Shown: positions 34,722-44,996 of the stretch, piece after piece
Numbering within the stretch: the stretch's first letter is position 1
How the letters are laid out: every line of letters begins with the position of its first letter
Program-made: the position numbers and the translations under genes
Assembly: GCF_028882255.1 (NCBI RefSeq)
Contig: NZ_JARBUY010000001.1
Location: 185,975-249,974 of the forward strand
Direction: 5' to 3'
DNA from: Maribacter polysaccharolyticus
Lineage (GTDB): Bacteria > Bacteroidota > Bacteroidia > Flavobacteriales > Flavobacteriaceae
DNA length: 64,000 bases
The notes under the pieces: model-generated
Told to the model about the DNA's origin: nothing
The model's input: only the letters and a program-made list of their open reading frames with translations
Database searches by the model: none

Positions 34722-35507
34722 ATGCAACGAGAGCGTTTTTATTATTTGATCAATCTCCAATATTTAGGTTTCAGGTTCAGTGGTTGGCAAAAACAACCCC
34801 AACAAAAAACCATTGAAGGAATGGTTTTAAAAACCTTGAAATTCATAATGCCCGATGTCAGATTTAAAATATTGGGGGCAGGGCGTACCGATGCCAAAGT
34901 ATCGGCCTTGGATGCTGCATTCGAACTTTTTGTGGATGATTCCCCAATTGAAGATCTTGATACCTTTTTAAAACTTTTCAACAGCAACTTGCCCTCCGAC
35001 ATCCGTGCTACTGGGATCAAATCGGTAGATGGGTCATTCAATATTATCAAGGATCCCAAGCTAAAGGAATATGTGTATCTCTTTTCCTTTGGTACCAAAA
35101 ACCATCCGTTCAGTGCCCCGTATATCACCAATATTTTGGAAAATCTTGATATCGAAACCATGAAAAAGGCCGCTACTTATTTTGTAGGCACACATGATTT
35201 CACATCCTATACGGTTAAAACCCAAAAAAACCCACATAAATTGAGGACTATAGAAACATGTGAGATCCGGGAAAACACCATTCTTAAAGCCAATTTTTTT
35301 CCTAAAACCTCATATGCGCTCCACATTAGGGGAAAAGGGTTCATGCGCTATCAAATCCGAATGATCATGGGCGCTTTGATCCAATTGGGAAAAGGGGAAT
35401 TGACTTTGACCGATATCGAGAATTCATTGATTGCACCGGGGAAGGAACTCATGACCTCCGTTGCACCGGGATCGGGCCTTCTTCTGAAAAATATCGATTT
35501 CGATTGA
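34722..35507 (+). CDS. TruA-like tRNA pseudouridine synthase, divergent
   Basis: 261 residues with the TruA fold: N-terminal YLINLQYLGFRFSGWQKQPQQKTIEGMV, catalytic Asp in GAGRTDAKVSALDAAFEL (usual family motif RTDAGVHA), then LKEYVYLFSFG, THDFTSYT and GKGFMRYQIRMIMGALIQLGKG. TruA makes pseudouridine at tRNA positions 38-40. The motif after the catalytic Asp has Lys and Ser in place of Gly and His, so this is either a flavobacterial second paralogue with altered substrate or a divergent housekeeping copy. I leave the symbol empty for that reason. Confidence 0.8.
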   Translation: MQRERFYYLINLQYLGFRFSGWQKQPQQKTIEGMVLKTLKFIMPDVRFKILGAGRTDAKVSALDAAFELFVDDSPIEDLDTFLKLFNSNLPSDIRATGIKSVDGSFNIIKDPKLKEYVYLFSFGTKNHPFSAPYITNILENLDIETMKKAATYFVGTHDFTSYTVKTQKNPHKLRTIETCEIRENTILKANFFPKTSYALHIRGKGFMRYQIRMIMGALIQLGKGELTLTDIENSLIAPGKELMTSVAPGSGLLLKNIDFD

Positions 35508-35554
35508 TCCATAGACCTTCATTTGTTTTAGTATCTTTATATAAATAACCGCAT

Positions 35555-36634
35555 ATGGCCAAGAAGAAGGACGTTCAAAAAAGACATTTCCGAAAGCACA
35601 AAAAAGTTGGAAAAGCCCCTGGAACCATTACCTATATGGGAAATAGGGAGGCTATTGAAACTAAAGTAACCATTATTGAATATACCGATAACCTACATAA
35701 AATCCATTATCCCGGTGACATTGAACAAATCGTGGCCCATAAGGACACCCCGACAACATCCTGGGTCAATGTCGTTGGTTTGAACGATGAATCCTTTATT
35801 GAAAAGGTTGGTCACCATTTTGGTCTGAATACCTTGATATTGGAAGATATCGTAAACACCCAGCAACGACCAAAAATCGATGAATACGAAAATTATATTT
35901 TCGGCACGTTCAGGATGTTGTATATCAATGATAAGAATGAACTGGTGGGCGAACATGTGGCCCTTGTTTTAATGCAGAACTGTGTATTGGTTTTTCAAGA
36001 ACTCGATTTTGATGTATTCAACGGGGTACGGGAAAGGATCAATGCCAAGTCTGGTAGGATACGGACAAAGGATTCCGATTATTTGTTTTTTGCCTTACTG
36101 GATTCCATTATCGACAATTACTTTGTTGTTTTGGAAAATGTGGGCCATAAAATAGAAGCTCTGGAAGATGATTTGTATGAAAATCCGACCCCTGAGGTAG
36201 CCCATAACATTCAACAATTGAAAAAAGAGGTTCTTAAAATTCGACAATGGATTTATCCTGTCAAGGAAATAGTCAATAGATTGATCGATTCGGAAAGCAC
36301 TTTATTAAGCAAGGACACCAAGTTCTTTTTAAGGGATGCCCTAGACCATTCTTACGAAATCAACGAAAGCCTACAGATCTATCGCGAGATGGCCATGAGC
36401 TTGATGGAAATGTACATGAGCAATATGAGTAACAAAATGAACGAGGTAATGAAAGTGCTTACCATTATGTCGGCCATATTCATCCCCATGACTTTTATTG
36501 CCGGGGTCTATGGCATGAATTTCGTTCATATCCCCGAATTACAATGGGAAAACGGTTACTTCCTGGTTTGGGGGCTTATGATCCTCATTTTTATAGGGAT
36601 GCTTATATTTTTCAAAAAGAAGAAGTGGATTTAA
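35555..36634 (+). CDS. corA: CorA-family magnesium/cobalt transporter
   Basis: 359 residues. A large cytoplasmic N-terminal domain (to ~295) is followed by two membrane helices: the first ends in the signature YGMNF (VLTIMSAIFIPMTFIAGVYGMNF), the second is WGLMILIFIGMLIFF, then a Lys-rich C terminus (KKKKW). These are the CorA hallmarks; pentamers carry Mg2+ down the membrane potential. The N terminus is unusually basic (KKKDVQKRHFRKHKKVGK). It starts 47 bases after truA-like gene and may be co-transcribed. Confidence 0.95.
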   Translation: MAKKKDVQKRHFRKHKKVGKAPGTITYMGNREAIETKVTIIEYTDNLHKIHYPGDIEQIVAHKDTPTTSWVNVVGLNDESFIEKVGHHFGLNTLILEDIVNTQQRPKIDEYENYIFGTFRMLYINDKNELVGEHVALVLMQNCVLVFQELDFDVFNGVRERINAKSGRIRTKDSDYLFFALLDSIIDNYFVVLENVGHKIEALEDDLYENPTPEVAHNIQQLKKEVLKIRQWIYPVKEIVNRLIDSESTLLSKDTKFFLRDALDHSYEINESLQIYREMAMSLMEMYMSNMSNKMNEVMKVLTIMSAIFIPMTFIAGVYGMNFVHIPELQWENGYFLVWGLMILIFIGMLIFFKKKKWI

Positions 36635-36654
36635 GACAATCACAACCCTACCCG

Positions 36655-37539
36655 CTATTCGAATAAATCCGAGGAAAGATATCTATCGCCCCGATCGCAA
36701 ATTATGGAAACAATGGTGCCTTTTTCCAAAGTTTCGGCCAATTTCAACGCTGCTACCGTGGCACCGCCACTGCTCATCCCGGCGAAAATACCTTCTTCCT
36801 TGGCAAGTCTTCTGGCCATTTCCTGGGCTTCCCCAGTACTCACCTCAATGATTTGATCTACTTTTTTGGCATCGAATATCCGTGGTAAATAGGCCTCGGG
36901 CCATTTGCGTATGCCTGGAATGCTCGAATCATCGGTTGGCTGAACCCCAACAATCCGGACCGCTTGGTTTTGTTCCTTTAAAAAACTTGATGTCCCCATT
37001 ATCGTACCGGTAGTTCCCATTGAAGAAACGAAATGGGTAATTTCCCCATGGGTATCCCTCCAAATTTCAGGACCGGTTGTTTTATAGTGAGCCTTCCAAT
37101 TGTCTTCATTGGCAAATTGATCCAACATAAAAAATCCTTCTTCCTTCACTTTAGCCTCTGCATAATCCCTAGCGCCTTCAATACCCACCTCGGTAGGGGT
37201 CAAGGTTACCTTTGCCCCATAGGCCCGCATGGTCTGCACCCGTTCTTTGGTCGAGTTTTCCGGCATGACCAACTCAATACCCAAACCGTATATACCCGCT
37301 ATCATCGCCAAGGCAATTCCCGTATTGCCACTTGTGGCTTCAATAAGTTTGGAATCTTTGGAAATCGTACCTCTTTCGAGTCCGGACCTGATCATGTTGA
37401 ATGCTGCCCGATCCTTTACACTGCCACCTGGATTGTGGCCCTCCATTTTAAAAAGAAGCTTCACATTTGGATTTGTATTTAGGGCTTGGGATACTATTAA
37501 AGGGGTATTCCCAATGGTATCGAATATGTTCTTAGGCAT
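36655..37539 (-). CDS. cysM: cysteine synthase B
   Basis: PLP enzyme making cysteine from O-acetylserine and sulfide (or thiosulfate in the CysM type). 294 residues. Seen: [30 protein letters not shown] with the PLP Lys, [26 protein letters not shown] phosphate loop and [12 protein letters not shown]. Length and the [11 protein letters not shown] segment favour CysM over CysK. The eight-base overlap with the acetyltransferase upstream shows an operon for cysteine synthesis. Confidence 0.94.
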   Translation of the reverse strand: MPKNIFDTIGNTPLIVSQALNTNPNVKLLFKMEGHNPGGSVKDRAAFNMIRSGLERGTISKDSKLIEATSGNTGIALAMIAGIYGLGIELVMPENSTKERVQTMRAYGAKVTLTPTEVGIEGARDYAEAKVKEEGFFMLDQFANEDNWKAHYKTTGPEIWRDTHGEITHFVSSMGTTGTIMGTSSFLKEQNQAVRIVGVQPTDDSSIPGIRKWPEAYLPRIFDAKKVDQIIEVSTGEAQEMARRLAKEEGIFAGMSSGGATVAALKLAETLEKGTIVSIICDRGDRYLSSDLFE

Positions 37540-38323
37540 TTGTTTCGGTTTTGATTTTTATTTCCGGGGTATGAAAAACTTTTGAATTAGGGGGTACCGA
37601 TTCCGTTACCCATGCATTACCTCCAATGATGCTATTGGCACCGATTACGGTATCACCACCAAGTATCGTGGCACTTGCATAAATAGTAACATTGTCCTCA
37701 ATGGTTGGATGCCTTTTGGTCTGTTTTAAATCTTTGGCGACGTATAATGCCCCAAGGGTAACCCCTTGATATATCTTTACATTGTTCTTGATTACGGCCG
37801 ATTCCCCAATGACTACCCCAGTAGCATGGTCTATAAAAAACGACTTGCCAATTACGGCTCCGGGATTAATATCCACCCCGGTCTTACCATGGGCATACTC
37901 GGTCATGAGTCTTGGTACCAAAGGAAAGCCTATTTTGTATAATTCATGGGCCAACCGATATATGGCAATCGCATAAAAACCCGGGTAGGCCATATACACT
38001 TCTTCGATCGACATTGTCGCAGGGTCACATTCAACGATGGCCTCGGCATCCAAATTCAAACTTTCAAGTACGACCGGTAACGTTTCCAAATAGCTTTTCC
38101 AGACTTTATTACATGGTTCTTTGCATTCCCAACAAGCTATTTCGGCCAATTCCTTAAAATCCGATTTCAAGATTTCCAAGTTCCCTTCAACCGGTGTATC
38201 CGTATCAAAAAGGGTATAAAAAAGCCTATTGGTAAAAACCTCAACCTTTTCCTTCAAAGCAAACCTAAGATTAGGCTGTTTCTTGTGTTGCTTTATTTTA
38301 TCGATTATCGTCTTTGTGTCCAT
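37532..38323 (-). CDS. epsC: serine O-acetyltransferase
   Basis: 263 residues, converts serine and acetyl-CoA to O-acetylserine, the substrate of the next gene. The N-terminal helical domain (to ~150) is followed by a hexapeptide-repeat beta helix: [35 protein letters not shown] with catalytic HATG His, then [14 protein letters not shown] and [20 protein letters not shown]. The C terminus is short and ends without the extended CysK-binding Ile tail, fitting the EpsC-like type. First gene of the cys pair. Confidence 0.92.
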   Translation of the reverse strand: MDTKTIIDKIKQHKKQPNLRFALKEKVEVFTNRLFYTLFDTDTPVEGNLEILKSDFKELAEIACWECKEPCNKVWKSYLETLPVVLESLNLDAEAIVECDPATMSIEEVYMAYPGFYAIAIYRLAHELYKIGFPLVPRLMTEYAHGKTGVDINPGAVIGKSFFIDHATGVVIGESAVIKNNVKIYQGVTLGALYVAKDLKQTKRHPTIEDNVTIYASATILGGDTVIGANSIIGGNAWVTESVPPNSKVFHTPEIKIKTETNA

Positions 38324-38418
38324 TTGGCATTCATTTCAAGTTCTAAATTAAACATTATTTTAAAAGGAGTTTGTACCATATGGTTAACTTTAGCTAAAAA
38401 TCACCTCAGATAAGTCTT

Positions 38419-39099
38419 ATGGAAAACGCAGTAATTACCAAAGAATTGTTTTTATTTTTAAAGGAGTTGGACCAAAACAATACCCGGGAATGGTTTACGG
38501 AAAACAAAGACCGATTTAAAGCACTGGAATCCAGCGTTAAGGATTTTTTCACTGCGGTCATGGAGAAAATGAAACTGCACGACGATATTGAAAGGATGAA
38601 AATGTTCCGTATATACAGGGACGTTCGTTTTTCAAAGGACAAGACCCCCTACAAAACACATTTTGCCGGTTCGTATGCGAGGGCAGGGGCCAGGTTACGG
38701 GGCGGATACTATATCCAGATAACACCTGGGGACAGTTTTATTGCCACTGGATTTTGGAATCCGGAAAAAGAGGACCTCCTGCGCATACGGAAAGAATTGG
38801 AACTGGATGCCGAAGAATTCAAAGCGGTCATAAACAATGAAAAATTTACCGAAGTATGGGGTCATCTGATAGGGGAAGAACTGAAAACGGCCCCAAAAGG
38901 ATTTGATAAAGCCCATCCGGACATTGATCTAATTCGAAAGAAACAATTCATTTTTATCAGGAAATTTTCAGATAAAGAAGTGCTTTCCAAGGATTTTGCC
39001 ATAAAGATCGATGAATCCTTTAAGGCCATTAGACCTTATTTTGACCTTATGAGCGATATTCTTACAACCAATCTGAACGGGGAATCGCTATTGGACTAA
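38419..39099 (+). CDS. DUF2461 family protein
   Basis: 226 residues. The diagnostic blocks of the TIGR02453/DUF2461 family are present: LKELDQNNTREWFTENKDRFK at the N terminus, MFRIYRDVRFSKDKTPYKTHFAGSYAR in the middle, and GGYYIQITPGDSFIATGFWNPEKEDLLRIRKEL. Function is not established for the family. No membrane segment or signal. The 3' end overlaps the convergent gene by 12 bases. Confidence 0.9.
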   Translation: MENAVITKELFLFLKELDQNNTREWFTENKDRFKALESSVKDFFTAVMEKMKLHDDIERMKMFRIYRDVRFSKDKTPYKTHFAGSYARAGARLRGGYYIQITPGDSFIATGFWNPEKEDLLRIRKELELDAEEFKAVINNEKFTEVWGHLIGEELKTAPKGFDKAHPDIDLIRKKQFIFIRKFSDKEVLSKDFAIKIDESFKAIRPYFDLMSDILTTNLNGESLLD

Positions 39100-39498
39100 T
39101 TCTTGGATTTCAAAGATCTGGATTTGATTTTTAAGGCGCTCGATGACCATATGCATCATACGTTTATTCAGGGCCGAGGAGTTCTTGATATATGCATCAT
39201 ATTCTTCAACCGTAAATTGGCCGATAATCATCCCTTTAAGGGAATTCCTGAATTTTATATCCTTTTGGATGGTGTTTTCGATATAACCCAATTTATTTTC
39301 CAAGCTCAACCCATAATACCTGTTTTTATGTTTGGTAATATAATTCTGGAAAGCAGCAAGTAAAAGATCGTTCTGCATTTTAATAACGGGTCTCATGGTC
39401 TTGTTCTGGAATTGCTCGTCAGAACTCATGGAGGAATTTACTTTGGCCGAAGAAATTTGGGGACGTATGCGTAAAAGATAATGGGATCTATCATTCAT
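39088..39498 (-). CDS. conserved flavobacterial protein of unknown function (136 aa)
   Basis: All-helical, basic 136-residue protein. Notable segments are EFQNKTMRPVIKMQNDLLLAAFQNYI, GYIENTIQKDIKFRNSLKGMIIGQFTVEEYDAYIKNSSALNKRM. I recall near relatives in many Flavobacteriaceae, often mislabelled glyoxalase although no glyoxalase fold or metal motif is visible. No signal peptide. Function unknown. Its stop lies within the end of the DUF2461 gene. Confidence 0.75.
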   Translation of the reverse strand: MNDRSHYLLRIRPQISSAKVNSSMSSDEQFQNKTMRPVIKMQNDLLLAAFQNYITKHKNRYYGLSLENKLGYIENTIQKDIKFRNSLKGMIIGQFTVEEYDAYIKNSSALNKRMMHMVIERLKNQIQIFEIQELVQ

Positions 39499-39630
39499 AA
39501 TACGAAGTTTTATTAAAGGTACTGGAATAGTTAAATCGGACGAACCCTCACTATTTTAGTTTTTAACGAGGTTATGAACAAAAAAACCATGGGTAAAAAG
39601 GCCCATGGTTTTTTTCTAACTTACATGATC

Positions 39631-42600
39631 TTAATTACTTTCCAAAAACTCCTCAAAGGTCTTTACTGCAAACCCTTCTTTGGTTTTGAACCTTTTCTTC
39701 AATTTCATGAAATCGGATTTGGCCGTTTCAAATCGTTCGGAAATGACCTCTAAGTTCTCGATTTCAGATTTTGTCGGTTTGTCATAGCTGTTGGCCAACT
39801 TACTGTAGAGATCGGCCATTTTCTCCCGTAATTGAGGTTCTGCAGAGCCTACGTAATTATCCCCTGTTGTGATGACCAAAGTCTTTTTAAGGTCCTGTAA
39901 TTTGGCCACTATCTTAGAATTCCCATCCCTTTCCGCTGCAGCGCTCATTTCGTCGAGTTCATAAACCAAATAGGCCAATTCTTGGGTCATATCATACATT
40001 TTCATGGTTGTCTGATTCTTGAATTCCCTTTCTTCCGGTGTCAACCGGGACTTTTCATCATAAACCAATTCAAAGATATGTTCAAAGGTTTCCTTTCCTT
40101 TGGTCATAACGGCTTTATAGTTACCTGCAGGAACCGTGGGAGAGGTAAAACCTCCAAAAGAAAAAGTCTTTCCCTTGGCTACTTTGGGTTGCTTGATCTT
40201 CCCGGCCCAATTAACGATGTTGATTCCCTTTGATTTGCCGGGACCCAGTTCAAAAATGGTATTACCCTCCAGATCCTGGATTTCCATCTTCATTTTCCCA
40301 AACGTATGCCTCTTTTTTAGGTAATACTTTATTTGGGCATCTGTCGTCTTATTGCGGCCTACAAATTGGGTTTCTGTACCAAAACTTCCGGAAAAATTGC
40401 TTTTTTCATTAATTACCGTAGGTTTACTGGCAAAGAAATGAACATTTTTATCAAGAACTTCGTCATTGATTTCCCTTAAGGGGGAGATATCATCGATAAT
40501 GATGACACCGCGGCCATGGGTCCCCATCACCAAATCATTGGTTTCTTTTTGCAAATCAATAAAATGAACTGCTACTGATGGCATATTATTCGTGAATTTC
40601 TTCCAATTCTTACCCCCATCCGTCGTAATATAAAGTCCGAATTCCGTTCCTAAAAACAACAAATCAGGATTAACATGGTCTTCTTGGATATTCCGCACAA
40701 AACCAACGATATCATCGGTAATGATACTTGTCCATGTTTTTCCGAAATCAGTGGTCTTATAGGTATACGGATTCATATCATTTTGGGTATGGCCCTCAAA
40801 AACGGCATACGCCGTACCTTTATCGAAAACACTGGCTTCAATATGGTAGGTCCATGTGTTTTTAGGGAGTCCTGAAATATTGCCTACGGTGTTCGTCCAT
40901 GTTTTACCACCATCTTGGGTTACTTGTACATTTCCATCGTCAGTGCCTACCCAGATAACATTTTCATCAAGCGGGGATTCCGCAATCGTAAATATCGTGG
41001 TATGGTTTTCAGCCCCTGAATTGTCTTTTGATAAACCTCCGGAATTTTCCTGGGTTTGTTTGGAGGGATCGTTCGTGGTCAAGTCTGGAGAAATAATCGT
41101 CCAAGTATCTCCCATATCTTCCGACTTATGCAAAAACTGACTACCCATATAAAACCGATCGGGTTGGTGCTCACTTATGGCCATAGGGGCATTCCAATTG
41201 AACCGAAGTTTCCCAATACCCTTGGATGGAAGGGGTTGAATGGTTTTGATCAAACTTCTATCCACATCAAAACGCCAAACATTCTCCGCCCCTTGCATTT
41301 CTGAATAAATAATGTTTTTAGTAGGATGCTTCAAAACCCGAAATCCATCACCAAACCCGACGGAATTCCAGTCCCTTGCCTCCACACCGCCTGGGGAAGA
41401 GGAGGGACCATACCAAGAACCATTATCCTGAAGCCCTCCGTATACATTATATGGGGATTCATTGTCTACACTAATATGGTAAAATTGCGAAAGGGGCAGA
41501 TTTTCCACTATTTCCATATTGGTTCCGCCATCCCAGGAACGATAAACCCCTCCATCAGTACCTACGAACATGATATCCGAATCCTTAATGCTGAAAGCTA
41601 TGTCATGGATATCACTATGCATATTTCCAAGATTTTTGAACGTTTTACCACCGTCCCGTGATATCGAACCACTGAGTCCTCCTTTAACTACAACATTTTC
41701 ATCCTTGGGGTCGACAACGATTCTTGAAAAATAAAAGGGTCTTACGGTAATCCCGAAATCATTGTTCAATTGTTTCCAGGAATTGCCCGCATCATCACTG
41801 CGGTACAACCCTTTACGTTCATCTTTTTCCGCTTCTATCACGGTGTACAGGACATTTGGATTCGATGGGGCCACGGCAATGCCCAACCTTCCCAATTTAC
41901 CGGTAGGGAAACCATTATGGATCTTATTCCAACTAAAACCGCCATCGGTTGATTTATATAAGGCACTATTTTCACCACCAGACTCAAAACCCCATCCCGT
42001 TCGCCTAAATTCCCACATGGAAGCGTAGAGGACATTGGGGTCATTGGGATCCATTGCTAAATCCGCACAACCTGTTTTTGGATCTACATAAAGTAGTTTT
42101 TCCCATGTTACTCCGGCATCTTTTGATTTGTAGACCCCCCTTTCATCACTATCTCCCCATAGAGCCCCTAAAACACCTACATATATTTCATTTGAATTTT
42201 TTGGATTTACGACAATATTGACGATCCGTTCCGATTTATCAAATCCCAACTTTGTCCAGTTGGCACCACCATCAGTAGACTTATACAGGCCATCACCGAC
42301 CGACACACTATTCCTGGTCCAAGTTTCCCCCGTGCCCACATATAGGGTATTATCAGGATCATTGGGATCCAAGGCAATCGCGCCAATAGATTGGCAATAA
42401 TCGTCAAAAATCGGATTGAAAGTGGTACCGGCATCATTTGATTTCCATACACCCCCGCCGGCCGCACCGGCATAAATTATCCTACTATTGGTAGGGTGTA
42501 CTTCAAGATCGTTAATTCGCCCGCTCATAAGGGCAGGACCAATGTGTCTGGCCGTCATATCACCGAACAAAGACTTTCCATCGCTATTCTTTTCTTGTGC

Positions 42601-42660
42601 AAGTATCGTATACGTGGCGATATGCCCCATAAAAATTACAAGCATTACTATTTTTTTCAT
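39631..42660 (-). CDS. exported sortilin/VPS10-like beta-propeller protein
   Basis: 1009 residues from ATG 42658-42660 (KKIVMLVIFMGHIATYTILAQEK), which gives a signal peptide; the longer frame adds 12 residues. The mature protein begins SLFGDMTARHIGPALMSGRINDLEVHP and has repeated BNR/Asp-box-like motifs such as SNDAGTTF, STDGGANW, SKDAGVTW, SDDAGNSW, TQDGGKTW and TTDGGKNW, forming two propellers to about residue 700. A beta-sandwich and a helical C-terminal part follow. Family members are annotated as VPS10/sortilin domain or glycosyl hydrolase (GH74-like), but catalytic Asp residues cannot be assigned. No type IX secretion tail is seen at the C terminus. Confidence 0.85.
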   Translation of the reverse strand: MKKIVMLVIFMGHIATYTILAQEKNSDGKSLFGDMTARHIGPALMSGRINDLEVHPTNSRIIYAGAAGGGVWKSNDAGTTFNPIFDDYCQSIGAIALDPNDPDNTLYVGTGETWTRNSVSVGDGLYKSTDGGANWTKLGFDKSERIVNIVVNPKNSNEIYVGVLGALWGDSDERGVYKSKDAGVTWEKLLYVDPKTGCADLAMDPNDPNVLYASMWEFRRTGWGFESGGENSALYKSTDGGFSWNKIHNGFPTGKLGRLGIAVAPSNPNVLYTVIEAEKDERKGLYRSDDAGNSWKQLNNDFGITVRPFYFSRIVVDPKDENVVVKGGLSGSISRDGGKTFKNLGNMHSDIHDIAFSIKDSDIMFVGTDGGVYRSWDGGTNMEIVENLPLSQFYHISVDNESPYNVYGGLQDNGSWYGPSSSPGGVEARDWNSVGFGDGFRVLKHPTKNIIYSEMQGAENVWRFDVDRSLIKTIQPLPSKGIGKLRFNWNAPMAISEHQPDRFYMGSQFLHKSEDMGDTWTIISPDLTTNDPSKQTQENSGGLSKDNSGAENHTTIFTIAESPLDENVIWVGTDDGNVQVTQDGGKTWTNTVGNISGLPKNTWTYHIEASVFDKGTAYAVFEGHTQNDMNPYTYKTTDFGKTWTSIITDDIVGFVRNIQEDHVNPDLLFLGTEFGLYITTDGGKNWKKFTNNMPSVAVHFIDLQKETNDLVMGTHGRGVIIIDDISPLREINDEVLDKNVHFFASKPTVINEKSNFSGSFGTETQFVGRNKTTDAQIKYYLKKRHTFGKMKMEIQDLEGNTIFELGPGKSKGINIVNWAGKIKQPKVAKGKTFSFGGFTSPTVPAGNYKAVMTKGKETFEHIFELVYDEKSRLTPEEREFKNQTTMKMYDMTQELAYLVYELDEMSAAAERDGNSKIVAKLQDLKKTLVITTGDNYVGSAEPQLREKMADLYSKLANSYDKPTKSEIENLEVISERFETAKSDFMKLKKRFKTKEGFAVKTFEEFLESN

Positions 42661-42674
42661 AAGGAATGAATTTA

Positions 42675-42710
42675 AAGAATAAGACCCTTTGATCAAAGGG
42701 TCTTATTCTT
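42675..42710 (-). terminator. long palindromic terminator after the LolA-like gene
   Basis: Perfect 36-base palindrome (18-base arms 42675-42692 and 42693-42710), located 13 bases after the stop of the LolA-like gene and 15 bases before the start of the propeller gene. It should form a strong hairpin in RNA, and it separates the two minus-strand genes. Confidence 0.7.
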
Positions 42711-42722
42711 AAGGTTTTGTAT

Positions 42723-43490
42723 TTATTCTTCTTCTACAGCTATTTCCTCAGGAAATGCAAAAACGGCATCATCCACGGTTGGGTTTAGCTCGATACTTTC
42801 AATGGTCAAAGGACTTCCTGGTTGTCCTTTAACTCCTTGAGTCAATGAAAAGGCAAAATACAAACCATCAACCTCCTCATAATCGCTAAAGGTAATTTCT
42901 TGCACCATTCCTTTACCCGGTCCCGATTTAATTTCGGATTGAACGGCTATGGGGACAAAATTATCCGTATCGAAAAAATAGAAAGAAACATCCTCTTCTT
43001 CGTTACCATCAATGGTAACCGGCTCTTTCACCAATTTTATCTTAAAGGTCTCGGTACCGCTAATGGTTTCTTTTCCAAGCAATTCGACCGTATATCCTTT
43101 TTCTTTATAACCAATAAAAGCATCTGGAAAATCATTGGCATTCAATTTAAAATTTGCGGTTGCCTCTGCATCACTCTTTTCGGCTTTCATGGTCATGAAA
43201 TTATGGCTCCATAATGTCTCACCATCAAAGACCCCCTGTTTTATTTCCTTCCCTTGAAAATTAATGGTCGTCATTTGCCGACCATCGCTCAATTGCAATA
43301 CTTCCAAAGGGATTTCCATACCCTGTTGGCTTATTTTCGCTATCATTTTCATTCCCTCCACACTTTTGAGTTTTTCAAGTCCACCGATATTTTCAAAATA
43401 GGTGTCCAGAATTTCATCAGCGGTCTGTGCGCTTAACGGAGCAATACAGGTGATGGCCAATACTGCAATACATAGTCTTAGTGTTTTCAT
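42723..43490 (-). CDS. LolA-like outer membrane lipoprotein-sorting-type protein
   Basis: 255 residues from ATG 43488-43490 (KTLRLCIAVLAITCIAPLSAQ), giving a signal peptide with cleavage near SAQ-TA. The mature domain starts with ADEILDTYFENIGGLEKLKSVEGMKM and then shows alternating beta strands (KGVFDGETLWSHNF-like, FYFFDTDNFVPIAVQSEI, EITFSDYEEVDGLYFAFSLTQ), the half-barrel plan of LolA/LolB and related DUF4292-like proteins. Similar proteins are named outer membrane lipoprotein-sorting protein in Bacteroidota, but this one is not the housekeeping LolA by context. It is upstream of the propeller gene. Confidence 0.75.
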   Translation of the reverse strand: MKTLRLCIAVLAITCIAPLSAQTADEILDTYFENIGGLEKLKSVEGMKMIAKISQQGMEIPLEVLQLSDGRQMTTINFQGKEIKQGVFDGETLWSHNFMTMKAEKSDAEATANFKLNANDFPDAFIGYKEKGYTVELLGKETISGTETFKIKLVKEPVTIDGNEEEDVSFYFFDTDNFVPIAVQSEIKSGPGKGMVQEITFSDYEEVDGLYFAFSLTQGVKGQPGSPLTIESIELNPTVDDAVFAFPEEIAVEEE

Positions 43491-43627
43491 TTTCAAGTTT
43501 TTGGATTAATTATCAGATTAGTATCAAATATAAAAGGATTGTTACATTATTCTATGAACTAATCTTCGATTAATAAGAATATTCTTGGTTTTTTCATAAA
43601 AGACGTATTATTATTTTAAATGAAGCA

Positions 43628-43665
43628 CAAAAAAAAGGATAGCCCTTTAGTAAGAACTATCCTTT
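43628..43665 (-). terminator. intrinsic terminator after the dipeptidase gene
   Basis: Nine-base arms AAAGGATAG (43634-43642) and CTATCCTTT (43657-43665) with T-run on the minus strand, 36 bases downstream of the dipeptidase stop. Confidence 0.8.
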
Positions 43666-43700
43666 ATTGGTTTCGACAAAGTCTTAAAAGACTGCCTTGT

Positions 43701-44996
43701 TTAAGCTGCTTCCTTACTTAGCTCAGCGGCCACGGCCTGTACCTCGTCCAATACCCTAAGTAGGTTACCACCCCAAAGTTTTTCTATTTCCTCTTCGGTA
43801 TATCCTCTCTTTACAAGTTCTGCGGTTACATTCATGGTCTCCGAAGCATCGGACCATCCATCGATACCACCTCCTCCATCAAAATCAGAACTGATACCCA
43901 CATGATCAATACCGATTAACTCAACCATATGATCGATATGGTTAACGAAATCAACCACATTTACATCTTCAGGGGCTTCACTATCTTTGGCTGCCAGTTC
44001 CTTTCCGATTTCCAAAACCTTGGGGTAATTGGCCATAAAGGCTTTTCTGTCGTCTGGACTCAATCCCCTGATTTCCGATCTTTCATACCATGGCAATCCA
44101 AGTGAATCGGCAACTTTCTTATAAACTTCCTTCATGTAGCCCGAACGCTTTTGGTTCTTTTCCGTATTCAGATAGGATCTGAAAGCAACGGTTTGTACCA
44201 CGCCACCATTTTCTTTCATCATTAACAATTGATCATCGTCCAAGTTACGACTATGCCCACATAACGCCCTGGCCGAGGAATGTGACGCGATAATCGGAGC
44301 TTTGGATAATTCAATCATTTGAACCATCGCTTCTTTTGACGGGTGGGATATATCGATCATGATGCCCAATCGGTTCATTTCCTTGATCGCTTCTTTCCCT
44401 AATTCGCTTAAACCGTTATGAAGCCAAACGCTATCTTTTTCGCCAGTGTTCGAATCACTGAATTGGCTATGCCCATTATGGGCCAAAGAGATATAACGGG
44501 CACCTAGGTCATAGTACTTTTCAAATTCCAAAAGATCCTCCCCAATAGGGTAGGCATTCTCTACCCCGATCATGGCCACTTTTTTTCCGGAAGCAATGAT
44601 CCTACGTACATCATCCGAAGTAAGGGCCAGTTCGATCTTATCCGGGGCAATTTCCTCACAAAGTTTATGTATGGCCTCAAACTTGGACATTGCATTGGCT
44701 TTTGCCTTGGCATAACCTTCGGCATTCAAGGAATCTTGTCCGGTATATACGATAAGCCATGTAACATCAAGACCGCCTTCTTCCATTTTTGGGATATTGA
44801 TCTGTGTGGGCAAACGTTGGGTATAGTTGACGGAATCGGTAAAATTATCGACATTGATATCATTGTGGGTGTCGATCGTAATGACTTTCTCATGGATTTC
44901 CTTGATCTTGTCATTCATACTTAATTCAGTGGTTTTTTTGGCATTTTCACAAGCGAACAAACCAAAAAGGCACATTAGGTAAATTGGATATTTCAT
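43701..44996 (-). CDS. membrane dipeptidase (M19) lipoprotein
   Basis: 431 residues with a lipoprotein signal YPIYLMCLFGLFAC (Cys16) at the N terminus. The M19 renal-dipeptidase-type zinc centre is visible: TIDTHNDINVD with HxD, bridging Glu in GVENAYPIGEDL, IDISHPSKEAM with His and HSSARALCGHSRNLDD with the second His; HVGISSDFDGGGG carries the last Asp. It should hydrolyse dipeptides at the cell envelope. It stands alone with its own terminator. Confidence 0.93.
   Translation of the reverse strand: MKYPIYLMCLFGLFACENAKKTTELSMNDKIKEIHEKVITIDTHNDINVDNFTDSVNYTQRLPTQINIPKMEEGGLDVTWLIVYTGQDSLNAEGYAKAKANAMSKFEAIHKLCEEIAPDKIELALTSDDVRRIIASGKKVAMIGVENAYPIGEDLLEFEKYYDLGARYISLAHNGHSQFSDSNTGEKDSVWLHNGLSELGKEAIKEMNRLGIMIDISHPSKEAMVQMIELSKAPIIASHSSARALCGHSRNLDDDQLLMMKENGGVVQTVAFRSYLNTEKNQKRSGYMKEVYKKVADSLGLPWYERSEIRGLSPDDRKAFMANYPKVLEIGKELAAKDSEAPEDVNVVDFVNHIDHMVELIGIDHVGISSDFDGGGGIDGWSDASETMNVTAELVKRGYTEEEIEKLWGGNLLRVLDEVQAVAAELSKEAA

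Noticed and set aside
40136-42682. Several plus-strand frames inside the propeller gene
   Set aside because: Shadows of the repetitive BNR repeats on the opposite strand; no start context or domains.
42675-42710. 36-base palindrome as an operator for the propeller gene
   Set aside because: Position right after the LolA-like stop and RNA hairpin strength favour a terminator, although regulation cannot be excluded.
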